Below, in pieces: positions 44,221 to 57,050 of a stretch of 64,000 nt of DNA. Source of the DNA: Liolophura sinensis (taxonomy: Eukaryota; Mollusca; Polyplacophora; Chitonida; Chitonidae); contig NW_027017954.1 of assembly GCF_032854445.1 (NCBI RefSeq), forward strand, positions 124,001 through 188,000, read 5' to 3'. How positions within the stretch are numbered: position 1 is the first letter of the stretch; the number at the start of each line of letters is the position of its first letter. A program made the translations under genes and the position numbers. The notes below the pieces were generated by a model. The model saw only the letters and a program-made list of their open reading frames with translations, was not told the DNA's origin and made no database searches.

Positions 44221-44589
44221 TGTATTTGTTATTGCTGTAAAGATGCCTTTCTACATGTCCTAACGAATGTGTTGTTATAGGTGTAAAACTTTCGTTTTTG
44301 AAGTCTTGCTGAACCTAATTTTTATGCCATTTTGTTTATATTGTGATGTAATATTTTACGCCATGTTGGTAATGTTTTGTATTGCTATAAAGCCATGTGT
44401 ATAGAACAAGTTACTTGTAGTTACGCTGCTCTTAATATAAATGTACTTTCTAGCCTTAAACTGAGTGGGTTGTAACTGATATCTGTATATATTAGTATAT
44501 AGTTTAGTTATTTAACAGTTGTTTAAAAGAAAGCTAAAATATGAAGCAAGTTTCATCATACAGACAACTGAAAATTTGGCGTAAAACTG

Positions 44590-44945
44590 CTTTCATTTAT
44601 TTTTTTTAGATTCGAAGAGTGTTAAAAGACATTCAAACATTTAAATTTTATGGTGGGCTTTCTATGAGCCATACTGACGGTATCCAGGAACTCTGACGTC
44701 ACATCACCTTTTTTCTTGATGCACACTAGAAGGAAAGAATTTTTGAGAACATTATTTTAGCAACCTCTTACTCACGGGTAAAAAGTTGTTGTAACACTCA
44801 GTGTCGTGATTAGAGTTGGAAGAACTTCCTGTGACGTCAGAGTTCCTAAACTCTGATAGCATTGTCCATTAAGCCCATATTTGAATTCAAACGCTTGAAC
44901 GCCTTTGACTCTCTCCACAAAAATCTAACAAAAATTAAATGAAAG
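44590..44945. mobile_element. MITE-like element, copy 2
   Basis: Starts CTTTCATTTAT and ends AAATGAAAG, with long inverted arms including GGAACTCTGACGTCACA and TGTGACGTCAGAGTTCC. Related to 16955-17310. Confidence 0.7.
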
Positions 44946-46159
44946 TTTATTGATGCATAGATTTAAATGGACAATTTAGCTATGCCCACTTCGATTTGTA
45001 TGGGTCTTTTCTTTTAACGAAACAGTATATTTGTTTTTAGCTATTATAAAGGTTTATTTTTTCATGTAAGAGATAGTTGCTAATCTCTAAATTCACGCTG
45101 TGATATATTTTTGATATTTACATTTGAAGAACAAATCTAACAAATACTGCTGAAATTGGGCTGTTTATTGACACGATAAAAACTGGCCTGCCGGCGGTAT
45201 ATGCACACTATTTACAATTTTTTTTCTTAACTTTGTTAGCCGTTTTGATTGATCCAAATTTGATTCCTATTTTTAAATATTTATCAGTCTGTACATGTAA
45301 CTGCACGTATGGTTTCTGATATTCCATCTTTTAGTCACCTATGGCTACTCAGTATTCGCATTAAAGTTATTATTCGTCATTGTTTAGTGATGTGTTGATT
45401 CTAGTGACACAAAAGCAACTATCCTTATTTGAGTGTTGTCGAGATTACAATATAATAACTACATTTCTTATTATTGAATGTGAAATCTTTGATATCGAAA
45501 CAGCAAAAAACGCTGTGAATCACAATTGTTAAACAAAGATAAACTTCAATTTGTGGCGGGCTTGAACACAAACATGAGTGGATCCCGTTGTTTCTTAGGA
45601 TTTATCCTATTTGTTCGCTCAACACCATGTCGTTCATATCACGACGGTGTCTCCTGGTAACTGGTCGCCTCCAGTGCCGATATATTTATAGTGCTGGATC
45701 GCCATGCGAAAGACACGTTATATTAGATGTACCGTAACACCATTCTCTAAAATGTGCGACGAAAAAAACAGTATCATTCTGTAACAGGGAAACATGTAAT
45801 GGGTACGGCCTAACTTGACGACCGACGACAAGTTACGACCTGTCAATTTGGGTTAAAATCGCGGGAGATTCCCTTATTCTGTCGCTGGTTCGCGGCCGGT
45901 GGTTATTATAAAAATAGGATCTGATGGCTTGCGAAGACGGAAACTGACTCATACGGCTTAGATATTTAGTATATTTTTATACATTGCCCATAGACTGGGC
46001 CTTTTAATCTGCTCAATATCTCAGCAATAACTAAGGAGATGAAGTCACCACCCAAGCTTTGGCTGGTTCCGCAAGCGGCTGTAAGTGGAAAGGAGAGTCA
46101 GATGCTTACATGGCAGAGAGCTGTGGTTTAGGCCATGCAGTCAGCTCTTCTACCCATAA

Positions 46160-46375
46160 ATTTGTGTTTACGCCTCACTCAAAAATATTTATTGATACTA
46201 CGGCGAATATCATTGTGGTGGGAAAAAACCGCTCGGAGCCCGTCAAAATCCACGGCCATCCGCAGGTTGCTGGCAGACCTTCCCACGTACGTTCGGAGAG
46301 GGAGCTAACATGAACTGGACTTGAAATAGCAGCGACCACATTGATGAAAGGTTCCTGGGTCATTAACTTACGCTT
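46160..46375 (-). mobile_element. SINE1 copy, diverged
   Basis: Tail (ACGCCTCACTCAAAAATATTT) to body (GGCAGACCTTCCCACGTACG) and part of the head. Confidence 0.65.
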
Positions 46376-46593
46376 AGATTGCAACTGTTCATAAAATCAT
46401 CTTGTTCATGTTACAATCATGAAGCTTTATACAGTCCCCAGTTCGATACGTATACACCCTTGGCCTCGGGCCATAAGCGGACTTCGATACAACTAGGGCT
46501 GATATTCCCAGAGACCTTGAACGCTGTGTCCATATTTGCCAGCAAGAGTGTTGTAAATATCACAAAATTTTATAGACTTACAGTGATTGCGTT

Positions 46594-46796
46594 TGAGTGA
46601 GTGAACGAGTGAGTGAGAGCTAGGAGACGCCTTACCGAAGGCAAGTAAGCTGCCCCGCCAGAGCCATTACACTGATACGGGTCAACCAGTCGTTGCACAT
46701 GCTGCACGCCCAGCGAGGAAGGTACAACTTCCTCTTTTAAGGTTTTAGGTGTGACTCGACCCAGGATTGACTCTACATCTACCGCTTCCGAAGCGG
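46594..46796 (-). mobile_element. SINE2 partial copy
   Basis: Has the CACT-rich end and, in reverse, the body (GCCATTACACTGATACGGG) and head boundary (GACTCGACCCAGGATTGACT). The middle of the tail is missing. Confidence 0.7.
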
Positions 46797-47605
46797 ATGA
46801 AGGCGTTTGATGTATCCTTGACACACTAGTTTTTAATTAAACACTGGCAACGTAGATTGAAGTCATCACATTTTACACAGTGTCTAACAAATTCTGCAAT
46901 GGGAGGTATGTAAGGGGCCTATACACCAAAAATGCAGGACCCTTTGGTATACTACGGTGCAAATACGGATATTTCACACTATCAATATTGGAATAATTGC
47001 TTTTGCCCTTTTCTCTTATAAGGCACCATCAGGGCGTGAGAAAAGCGGTACAGATAGCCTCCTACAGAAATAGGTCCGAATAAGATTTCTCGTCGGGACT
47101 TTCTGTTCCTTCCTTTAGATCCAACGACAATGTTGAGTAATACACATAGTAACAGACAGACACCCCACAGATATATACGTACTGCATTTTATACCTAATT
47201 CTGCTTAAGCCATGGTGCTAAGATCTGTTTAAATTGCTACTATTTATGCATTTACACGAACAGTCAGAATAAAAGCCCTGACTAAAGCAAATTGACAAGA
47301 CGCCGTTTTTCATCAGTTACGTGTAAGCATTTTGCCAACTATCACACTGTCGTCGGTGCTCTGATTTTAATCTCCATTCAGCACGTCCTAATTATATAAT
47401 TATAATTATGTTCTTTCATGTTAAATATATCAAGAAAAGTGAAGCAGCATGTTGAAATCCAGTTACTTTGTTACAGGACAGTAATTTACTTCAAGCGCTC
47501 CTTGGTTTGGTTTGTCCCAACGTCAATAAGTCATTGTTATTGTGCAATATTTCAAACTTTTCCGTCTGGGTAAAACAGCTGCACGTCATTCTGTGACTTT
47601 CGCAG

Positions 47606-47755
47606 AATGTGTAGATGGTCGATGGGAAGAACATTGCCAAAAGAGCTGAGGCTATTGTTGGGCCGACAAACGGGATAAAGTCACTGGGGAATGTCCTCTA
47701 ACTGACGGAAACCCAAGATACGATGCTGGCTTCATGCGCAACAAGTGTTGGACAG
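47606..47755 (+). pseudogene. Decayed EGF exon 1 duplicate
   Basis: Same length and borders as 560-709. One Cys codon has become TGA (about 47648), another is Arg (DKRDK) and a third is Tyr (RYDAGF). Loss of three disulfide cysteines shows it is not under constraint. Confidence 0.8.
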
Positions 47756-48685
47756 GTTAGTGTGTAGAATTCAGTATGACAGAAAGGAAATCTAAGATGT
47801 AATGCTGGCTGCGTGTGTAGCATGTACAGGATATGTAAGTGTGTAGAATTTGTACAATAGGGATGAAACACAAGAAGCTGCATGGGTAACATGTAAGGGA
47901 TAGGCAGTTATGTAAGATTCAGTATAACAGATAGGAAAGCCAATATGTGATACTGGCTACATGTGTAACAGGTGCAGGACAGGTAAGGGTGTAGGATTTA
48001 GTACAATATAAAGGGATACATTATCCTAAAATACAAGACCTCCAAATGCGTTAATCAATGTGAAAGACAGCACATGACTAAATGTATTTGGGGAGATGTA
48101 TTAGGTTTTGGCTGAGACAGTATGCTACTGTCAGACATAATTTGTGACACTGCCGTTGAATATTACACGGGTTGAAAATCAACTGATTTTACGTCTGCGG
48201 TGGTAAACAAATGATACAGACCTGTCCCACAACAGTTTGTGAAATGGCCCTCCGCCTAGACGGAACAATCTGATAGTAACGTGTTTGATTTGATAAATGT
48301 TCAAGATGGATGACTCGTCTCACACCATCAACTTTGTGCAGTATTGTCATTTTGTTTTACATGTTATTCGGTAAAATCTCATTGAAACAATAATGTGTGA
48401 TTCCTTTTAGAACGCTTGAGAATCCTGCTTTTGATTGAAATATGTTTTAGCATATCCTTTAAGTGAGTGGAAGTTGAGTTTACAGCTTTACGCTCCAATA
48501 TGTCTCAAGGGGTTTACTTACTAAGTGGTGAAGTCCAAATCTTTTTCCCCTGTACATGCTCTTGTGTCAAATACAACATATAAATGTCACTTTATGTTTG
48601 TTAACAGATCGCCTATTCTTTGACATAGAAGAGTGTAACCACCAACTTATAATAATGTTTCTTTTTCTCTCCTGCTTGCATCAAG

Positions 48686-48821
48686 CCTGTGAAACAGGTA
48701 CTTACGGCCCATACCGTAACGAGATCGTGTGCACGTGGACCAAACAGCTGTAACACTACATCCGGGCTCTGTCCGGGTAATCCCAGATACACACCGGGAT
48801 TTTCTGGTTTAAACTGTTAAT
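48686..48821 (+). pseudogene. Decayed EGF exon 2 duplicate
   Basis: After a tcaag acceptor it begins CETGTYGPYRNEI. About 8 bp relative to exon 2 is then missing (the ACCTGTGG segment), which shifts the frame to a stop. A donor-like GTGAGT follows. Confidence 0.75.
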
Positions 48822-49768
48822 GTGAGTCAAAAATGTTTTACATGCTTATCTCTTATATGTCCCTAGATTTATTTATCATTTATATGTATTAATTTTTACA
48901 AATTATTTAAGGAAATTGTGATAATGTTTTTTGGAAATGGATCACCGCTTCATTGTTTACGTAGGGTACGTATGGATTGTGCGTTATATGGCACGTGGAG
49001 TAATGTACAAGTAGTTCCGGTTGAGTCTTTTTATACCAACCCCTCTGTGAGAATGACTGAAAAGTAAATGCACTGTAACCTGACTAAAGTTAATACCGGG
49101 TTTAACTGCTATTATATACTTTTGAACAACTGGGCCCAGAACTTATGTGTGGTCCCCGTCTTACCAACATGTGTCCTAGACTTACACGTTTCTGTCATAT
49201 TGCTATCAATATAGCTGTATTAATATCAATCAAAGCTAATTAAGTCCAGACAAAACAGAGACAGAATCTTTAACACCATTCCTGTGATACGTTTACTGCA
49301 TGTTAGAGCAGTTATGGCGTAGTGTACATTACAGCTGTTACCTGTGCCAAAGGATTGATTTCATTGATCAGTGTTTTAGCAACGTGCTCAAGAATTTTCT
49401 CACGTATATGAGCGGAGGAAACCGGAGTAACGCAGGCCTTTGTTAGAAAATTTGCAAACCAGACTTAAAAAGCCGCTTGTCTCATGGTCTGTTTGAGGTC
49501 GCGGTGGATGTAAGTGTCGTAATGACATCACCTACCAATTAGCCATGGCCATGTTTAACCTAGACATGTTAATTTCACTATTTCTTGTTTATATTTTATT
49601 TTCATTTTCAACGCAATCAGATAGTGTTAAAGTTTATTCACGCAGGACAGAGAGTTCAATACTTTACAGCCATAAATTTCTTGAAAAGTTTACCAAAATT
49701 CTTTATTGAGAAATCACAGGACTAAACCACTGACAACAACATGTTGGTTCTGCATATTGACATTACAG

Positions 49769-50294
49769 TGTACTCTATGACAAAGCCAAAAGTGGGCGGC
49801 AACTGCAAACGCTTTGCTGGTCAGAAAAAGAAATGAAAGAGGTTGTTATAAGCATTTGGAAAGAGAAAAGCGTGTGCATGAAAAAAAAGTGGGAAGCGGA
49901 CATTGTTTGCCACCGTTTGGGAGATGAAAACTTTGTTGAAAGTATGACTACTCTAGAAACAAAAGAAAGTGTTACAGAATTAAGAATATTTACGAAAATA
50001 AGGCCAAGACATAAACTCCTGGATGTGTTCAAGACAAAATATATGTTCTCAGAGCTCATGTGTGCTATGATTGTACATATATCTAGTGCTGCAGGGTATG
50101 TTCTTGAGAAACTCTGTGATTATTGTAAAACCAAGCTCTTTCATGGCATGAGTAGAGTGTTTAATGCATGTCCTATACATATAACCCTATATAATAAATC
50201 CGCGAATTTCGATACTAAACAACTTCTTGAGCACGGTGTTAAGCAGCAACTTATGAATGAACTAATACCTTACACAATGTATGCAGGGTCCTAG
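49769..50294 (+). CDS. Unrecognised open frame, possible exon
   Basis: After a cattacag acceptor-like site, the frame is open for about 174 codons to a TAG. The longest ATG-led part starts at 49833 and has 153 codons. It has charged stretches (KEKSVCMKKKWEADIV), about eight cysteines, and no motif I recognise. It may be an exon of an unknown gene or part of an old mobile element. I give no function. Confidence 0.3.
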
Positions 50295-52229
50295 TACCTG
50301 GTTAGCCCTGTTGGGATTGGCTGTTGACATAATCACAGGCCAGCAGTGTGTACCGCGTGTAATCCCAACTAAAACTACAGCTCTGCGTTTTTTCTGGGGA
50401 AGGGCTAATTCCCCGACTGGAGGAGCTGGTTATATCTGGCTCGCAGCCATTTGTGCTAGGACTTTTGGAGATTTGATTGACATTTTCTCATTTTCCAACC
50501 TTCAGGGAACTATCTAAATGTATCCAAAGGCCTTTACAATAATAGTGTATTATTATTGTACTATTGTAACACACCGTGGCAAATGTTTCAGATTTCTATG
50601 AATTAGCTCAAAAACGCCTCAGATGTGAAACATTTAAAATTACAAACATTAAACATGGACTTTAATGAGAACACGGAGTCTAACTTTAAGTCAAAATGGG
50701 ACTAAAACGTACTGAATGTATTTCATTTTTTAATATTTTCTTTAAAGAAGATCATACTAATATTGTAATTGCGGCACTTGAATTAGCTTGAGATGTATAG
50801 GTGAAATAAGCTGTTGATGCGTCCGTTTCATGTTAATTTATACCGCTTACTGACTTTTTGGTGCGCATGCGTACTAGGAAGGGCCCGCGATTGTTGCATG
50901 TGTATTTTGTTCAAATATATGTATTGAACGTATTCAAACGTCTTCGTGTTCCTTGTGTAAGGCCTATCGCTTATCTCAGAGTGAAAAAATCCATTTGTTT
51001 CTCATCTTCACTCTACAAGGTCTGGCAGCTATCGGTGGATGGTTGTGGGTTTTCCCTGAGCTTTGCCCGATTTCCTCTCACCATAATGCTGACCTCCGCT
51101 GACATATTTATCAGTGAAATATTGTTGAGTACGGCGTAAAACACCAATCAAATAAATAAATCCATAAATAAATAAATCCATAAATAAATAAGTCAATAAA
51201 TAAGTAAATCACTCTCCAATATTGTTACACGTACAAAAGTAATATACGCATGTAAGCTAAAACTTGCAGGGTTCCTGTATTCCTATTACTTGCCTGAGAA
51301 AAAAGACAACTCTGTCTAGAGAACCTCCAAGATCAACCTAATATTATTAATAATATAATAATATTATTATAAACACATTTGACAGAGGAATATGTAAGAG
51401 GAGAGAACATAATTGCTCGTGATTGGCCTTTCAGGTTACCGTGATCATGTTTGTCCCAAGTATCAGTAAAAACAATTGTCGTGGTCTGCCAGACAGTTTT
51501 ATATTTGTAAGGTCTGTGAATGTTCTTTTCCTGAAATGTTGTGTTATTCTGATTTGACAGCATGTTCCCCCTGACACATGGGGACAAAACTGCAAACATC
51601 AGTTCACATGAATTCTCTTTTAGTGTCAGTTTGGGAAAGATTTGATGACCATTACCTTAAAAAGATTTTCTTTGAATATGAATACACTCTTTTGGTGACA
51701 TTTCAACTGAAAGTAGAACGTCGCCAATAATTTTCTAAATATAATTCCTTAGTTTCCAGTGGCTTAGTGATTATACACCAGAGTATGCTAATGTCGTTAC
51801 TATTTGAAAGGTCAGCATTTCCTGACGATGCTCCATTTATAGACTATTTCGGTTTTAATCCTCCAACAAACAATTGTCTCTATGAGGAAGACAGGATATC
51901 CATCCATTGCATCCATTATCCGAGACGATCCACTGACATAATTTCTTGTTTATGTGACTCAGCACGCAGCTCAAATATCTAAAATCTTCAGCATCGCACT
52001 AGAGAATACCGCCATCCCTCTCCCTTTCATAGCATATGCCTGTCAATGTCAAAGTGTACGCTTTGTCCCTCAGCGCCATAGTGCAACGATTTTGTTCAGA
52101 AAATGGACATTTCTGCGCTGCTGAATTGTTCGTCAAAATAATACATTGACCACCAAAAATTGAATAAGATGTAACACAAAAATATCTGCAATTTCAGTTT
52201 TGTTTAAATGTGTATTTTATGGTTTATAG
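50295..52229. other. No supported gene; one SINE1 fragment
   Basis: A SINE1 3' half lies at 51017-51190 with a long AAATAAAT tail. Open frames here are short and have no recognisable content. Confidence 0.45.
51017..51190 (+). mobile_element. SINE1 3' half with long A-rich tail
   Basis: AAGGTCTGGCAGCTATCGG to GTACGGCGTAAAACACCAATC and repeated AAATAAATCCAT. Confidence 0.7.
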
Positions 52230-52323
52230 CCGTCAACTATAACTACACAGGAGTGGTTATAGGCTGTGTGGCTGTGATCGTGGTGGTCGCTATCGTAATC
52301 GTCGTTATTGTACTGATGTACAC
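52230..52323 (+). CDS. Transmembrane exon of a second receptor
   Basis: 94 nt, phase 1 to 2, after ggtttatag and before gtaagt. Encodes VNYNYTGVVIGCVAVIVVV and AIVIVVIVLMY, a strong membrane helix. Its phases equal those of the RPTP membrane exon (17992-18091), so the two could have a common origin. No intact EGF exon of its own is seen upstream within the window. Confidence 0.75.
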
Positions 52324-52729
52324 GTAAGTGATGCGAACCTAAAAAAAAGGAACATAAATGTTTATTCCACGGTTTAGATTATTTTATTTTGTAATATTTT
52401 ATGTCTTTATTATATTTTTATAATATTTTGTTTATACACTAAAGGCTGCGATACACATAAAGTTCTACCCATCTTTCCCTCTCCGTGATACATGCTAGGC
52501 TGTACGTGGTAACCGCCGTCGATACAGAATAATGTGCAGTTTAAATCCTAACACATTTACATGTACTCTGAAAATGTGACGTCTTAACCGAGGAAATCCA
52601 TATTAGAGATAAGCATTTTGTAACATGCTGCTGTAATAATTTTTTGTTTGTCTGGTGTATATTTGGTGCTAAGCTAGCATATCTTTACTGAAAGTATTTA
52701 GGTGACCATAGACTGTGTTATTTCTACAG

Positions 52730-52823
52730 AAGAGGATGTCATTGCAATACGTCAGGGGGGACCTTTGAGCGTTCAGATCCGGTCCACGTGGACACAGACC
52801 CCCATTACAACTTCCGTTCTTCT
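52730..52823 (+). CDS. Cytoplasmic exon of the second receptor
   Basis: 94 nt, phase 2 to 0, after atttctacag and before gtaggg. Joins the membrane exon in frame and encodes a polar stretch with SGGTFERSDPVHVDTDPHYN, ending FRSS. Confidence 0.65.
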
Positions 52824-53118
52824 GTAGGGAAATGTAATTCTGTGTATTTATAAGGGTATACAGTCTTTTTTTTTTGCTCCCAGGTGGCCATTTTTGGTGT
52901 ACAGGTGCATGCTTGGTATTTAATTGCTGGAAACTTTGAGGAGGTATAACCTTTATTGCTGAAAGTTTGAAATTCTGGGCGAGAGGTCACAGGGTGTGAG
53001 GCTGGGCCAGATATGCACCAAAGCTTATTGGCCACGGCATGTTTGGGACTGAGCTACAGCGCTAGACGTTAACATTGTAGCTTATGGAAAATTAATGGGG
53101 GTCTGAGGCCACGTCCAG

Positions 53119-53280
53119 AATCAGGAAAGTTCTAATCAAGGGAGAGAAGCGCGGATTTCAACTCTAGTGGACAGCAATCCGTATGAGAACGTTTATGAGA
53201 ATGAGTACGATAAACTCCGATTTTCTTGTAATGACCGCGAGACCCCGAGGCCCCGGAAAACAGTGAACGGTTCAAAATGA
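53119..53280 (+). CDS. Terminal exon of the second receptor with tyrosine motifs
   Basis: Phase 0 after cacgtccag, open to TGA at 53278-53280. Encodes STLVDSNPYENVYENEYDKL, then DRETPRPRKTVNGSK. YENV fits the YxN class bound by Grb2-type SH2 domains when phosphorylated, and NPYENVY has an NPxY-like character. No phosphatase or kinase domain follows. Similar tails end many invertebrate MEGF-type receptors, by general knowledge of the family. Confidence 0.7.
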   Translation, partial: NQESSNQGREARISTLVDSNPYENVYENEYDKLRFSCNDRETPRPRKTVNGSK

Positions 53281-56240
53281 CAAGTTTTGAACATATATAT
53301 AGTCTTAATTAGATAATTCGCGCCTTAAAAACCACTTTCTTTTCCATTTGGACAGATTCAAAGGGCCAATGTTTCTTAGTGGACACAAGCGTTGCGTTTT
53401 AGCGGTCCTCTCGTCCTCGTCCTACAGTTGGCCGAGTTGGCTGGATCGACCTCAGGGAATTTAGCAAAAATGACAGGACCTGCTGACTGATTACAGACCA
53501 TTTCATAATTAGTCTGGGAAAATATTTTCATAACAAATCTGACTTAGTTAAGGAAAAAAAATGCAAAACACAATATTTTTTCCTCTCCCGGGGCGGTTTC
53601 CTTGCCACCTCACCCTGACAACTCATTGCAGTATCCTGCCCGTATGATTTTACGTATGATAATTGTGTCCTATATCATTTTTCCATAATGGTATAGTGGC
53701 AAACTTTATGTTCACTTTAATTATACAGAAAAACATAATCGGTTTCCTGTACCAAAAAAGTTCTAAAAGTTGACTTGATAATTATAATAACTGTATCAAA
53801 TTTAAAATCTAAACTTGCAAGTAAAATTATATATATGCAGCAAATATGTTACTAAAACGAACATGATCGCCGGTCAGCGCTAGCTGGCGGAGATGCTCTG
53901 TTGTCTCATAGATGGTTGTTGTGCAGTTTAAATACTTTCTTGTTTCGTAACTAAATCACATTGTCCAGTTAAAATAATCGAAGAACTTTACCTTAGCTTT
54001 TACCTTATTCCAAATGGAACGTGATGCTACTAGTATGTGAGAGTTACACAGTATGAATGAATTGATATCTGCAATCTTGTGCAGCGTTGTCAGTTTCATG
54101 ACCTCCAGTGTGTTTTGAAGAATTAATAAAGTTGCACTTTTTGTATGTGGTTTAAGGTAACTTGGAGTAGTAATTATCGAAGCATGGATTTAAACCCTTT
54201 GTATTCGTCATCTGTTCAAGTCGCTTAAGTCCCACTTACCAAGCCTTCGTAACAGAATTAAGAGAAAGTGTCGGAGACTATTTGTTACATCTCCAATATT
54301 GTATGATCCTGTGCATAGAATACTTACATGTTGATATATTTCATTGTATTTGTAACTACACTGCATGTAAGATATGCTTTTGCTAAACAATGTAGACAGA
54401 TCTAAATGCGTGAGGTTACTACAGTGCATTTTCATCAGTTAACTGGTCCGTGGTATAGACCCTGACCGTCAAATCGGTCTTGGAATGGTAATTTTCCAGC
54501 TAAACCCACAATATTTCCGCAAAATATTGCAAACTTCTAACGAGTCTATACTACCATGAGTAGATCTAATGTTAATGTAAAAAATTTACAGCATTAAACA
54601 ACCATATTATTTAACTAAAATACATATTTATACAATATATGTACACACCCCTCATGACTCCTCGTCGTCATATGACTGAATTATTTTTAAAGTAAGCATC
54701 TACGAAAATTTAAGGACTATAGAATACATTTTATACATATTTGTTACTTTCAAACAAAGTTGGATACTTTTGTTGACAAATGCTTTTTAGCACCTTCAAG
54801 TTTTCTTCAAATATTAATTTTAATACTTCTTTATTTACTTTTGTATCATGTGTTATTATTCCTGCATAAACCATGATTCTGCTGGTGGACTAAGTGTCCC
54901 CAAGGTCATGTTTTTGTTATCAGGTAAAATGTTTACCTAATTCTGCCCATTAGAGTAAAGCCATGGTGCTGGGCTGGTGAGGGGACATTTACATGAACAG
55001 TTAGAATAACACCCGAGCGTATTTCACCAGTTTCATGTTACTATTTGCCAATTATCATAAAGTGGCAGTCGCCAATCAGTGGCGGTCACCAACTCCTGAT
55101 AGTGACGAAATACTGTTTATTTATATATTTATTTTTTAAATATATATTTTTTACATATGTTTAGAGGAAACTCGACATTGAACGCGGGACCAACATGCAT
55201 GTATAATACAAAAGGTATTAAATATCGACTACAATGCTTTTTATGTTTATTGGGGGTATAGACGAAAAACCCGCTGTGCAAGATGTATGAGTCCGCGTAA
55301 CTTAATTTGGGGAATAAAGCAATATTTTCTAACTCACAGCAACCGCATTGGTGAAAGGTTCCCGAGAAATTCGATGTGCATGTGGAAAACCGTTAACCTG
55401 TAGTAAGTTACTGAAGAAATTTTCTACGTGCAACGTACAGATATGCACACCATATTGATGAAAGGCAGGTGGTCCTCAAAGAACTTCAGGCTTTACAACC
55501 AGCCATACAACAGTCGTCTACCGCATCACTTATTGTCACGAAAGCCTCATTGTGATCAACGGGGGCGGAATGTACAAATCCAATGTCCAAATCAATTTGT
55601 GAACTCTAGCTTTACGTGTCCCGGTGATTAAATCGCAATTGCCTTAATCTCTCTCAACAATCTGCAGATAACCGTGTGTTTTTCTGTTGGGTTTCGGCTC
55701 ATCATAACGCTGATCGCCGTCGTGTAAGTGAAATATTCTTAAGTATGGCGTGAGACACCAATCAAATAAACCTCTCCATACACATAATCTTCACACAGAG
55801 CGTTTGACACATTCCAAGGATAGTTTACACACATGTAGTGTTTAACTTGAAAACAGTGCCAGAGAACCTGGATGCTCAGTTCATATTTCCTTACGAAAGA
55901 ACTCTAGTTACTGCAGTAACAACCTGTCACGTTGGTTTACTTACTTGACTGATGTTTTATGCCTTACTCAAAAATATATTTAACTTATACGACGGAGGCC
56001 AGCATTATGGTGGTAGGGAATCGGGCTGGATCTATGGGTATAGGACGAAATCATACAAAGAGAAGGTGACTGAGTGAAATCAGTATTCAAATCGCGTGCC
56101 ATGTCAAAATATCAGTTGTCGATAACAAAATATTTATCTCAATTGCTCTTCGATTGCACCTGTTCATACATCCAACGTGGAGATCTATTTCAACACAATG
56201 AATATATTGCACCTGGCACAGGGTTTAGCAGAATTAGATA
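53281..56240. other. No gene seen; SINE fragments
   Basis: Contains a SINE2-like tail scrap at about 54660-54690 and SINE1 pieces at 55660-55772 (+) and 55941-56032 (-). No exon is supported apart from the 3' untranslated region of the second receptor. Confidence 0.5.
54125..54130 (+). terminator. Possible poly(A) signal of the second receptor
   Basis: AATAAA about 850 bp after the stop, followed by TTTTTGTATGTGG, a GU-rich element. Confidence 0.4.
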
Positions 56241-56243
56241 CTG

Positions 56244-56790
56244 TCATGAAAAAAGGCACAAGAGATGCTGGACACTCTGTCCATATTTACTTACAAGAGA
56301 ATTATACTCATTGTAAAACTTAAGAAATTTGGAATGAAGGCGTTTGCTGGAATAACCGTAAATCACAAGTTTTTGCAGTAATAACGTGTGACGTTGATTG
56401 AAATCGTCACACAACGCGCAGGATCTACTAAATGCTACAAGGCGTGATATGTACACGCCATGTGCAGGATCCTTGGGTATATTGCTGTCCAAGAAAGGAT
56501 AATTTATATTGTCGAAATTGAAACTATTCTTCTTGTCTTTAAGTCTGCGAGAGAGGAAACCGTTTTGGTCTGTGTACAAATATAAGTCCAGATAAGATGT
56601 GCCAAATGGAGAGCCTATGGTTTTCTTTCAATCAGTTTTATTAAACATCCAAACAATTAGGAATGAAATTCCATCAATTAAATCTGTGTGAGGAATTGTA
56701 GTAAAGAGAGTAAAGAAATCCCATGTAGAGATATCCTTATACTGTACGTGTATTTTAGCGTCTAATTCTTCAGTCAGATTTTGGAGATTT
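56244..56790 (-). pseudogene. Reverse transcriptase remnant of a non-LTR or Penelope-like retroelement
   Basis: On the minus strand a 111-residue frame has YPFLDSNIPKDPAHGVYISR, LVAFSRSC and KFLKFYNEYNSLVSKYG. Further upstream, with breaks, are FTLFTTIPHTDLIDG and GSPFGTSYLDLYLY. These resemble the C-terminal parts of a reverse transcriptase family abundant in marine invertebrates. The exact class is not certain. A related tail is at about 62660-62960. Confidence 0.55.
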
Positions 56791-56915
56791 TAAGGATCCA
56801 CGTACATTTAACTGAACTATGTTCAATTTGCACAACAGAACTTTTTTCCAAAATGACTGTACTTATTGTAGTGCCTTCGTTAACAGAGTAAAATCTCTCG
56901 GAAACCGACCTAAAC

Positions 56916-57050
56916 TCACGACCAACTGCAGGCTGCTGACAGACCTTCCCATGTAGAACCCGAGAGGAACTCTCAGCGAACGCCTTGGTGACAGGCTGCT
57001 GAGACACTGCGGCGCGCTGGCGTGCTAACCACCTAGGCCACGGAGGCCCC
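56916..57050 (-). mobile_element. SINE1 5' part
   Basis: In reverse, the GGGGCCTCCGTGGCC head and the box around GGAAGGTCTGTCAGCAGCC. The tail is missing. Confidence 0.65.

Larger units (their letters stand above)
44946..47100. other. Intergenic stretch with SINE fragments, no gene seen
   Basis: A diverged SINE1 lies at 46160-46375 (-) and a partial SINE2 at 46594-46796 (-). I see no exon between the end of the RPTP gene and the duplicate beginning at about 47.1 kb. Confidence 0.5.
47128..49480 (+). repeat. Decayed duplicate of the RPTP gene's 5' region
   Basis: Matches about 105-3340 with gaps: the upstream intron, EGF exon 1, its donor repeats, EGF exon 2 and the start of the following intron. 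About 720 bp (1008-1732) and about 120 bp (near 1920-2040) have no counterpart here. Confidence 0.8.
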
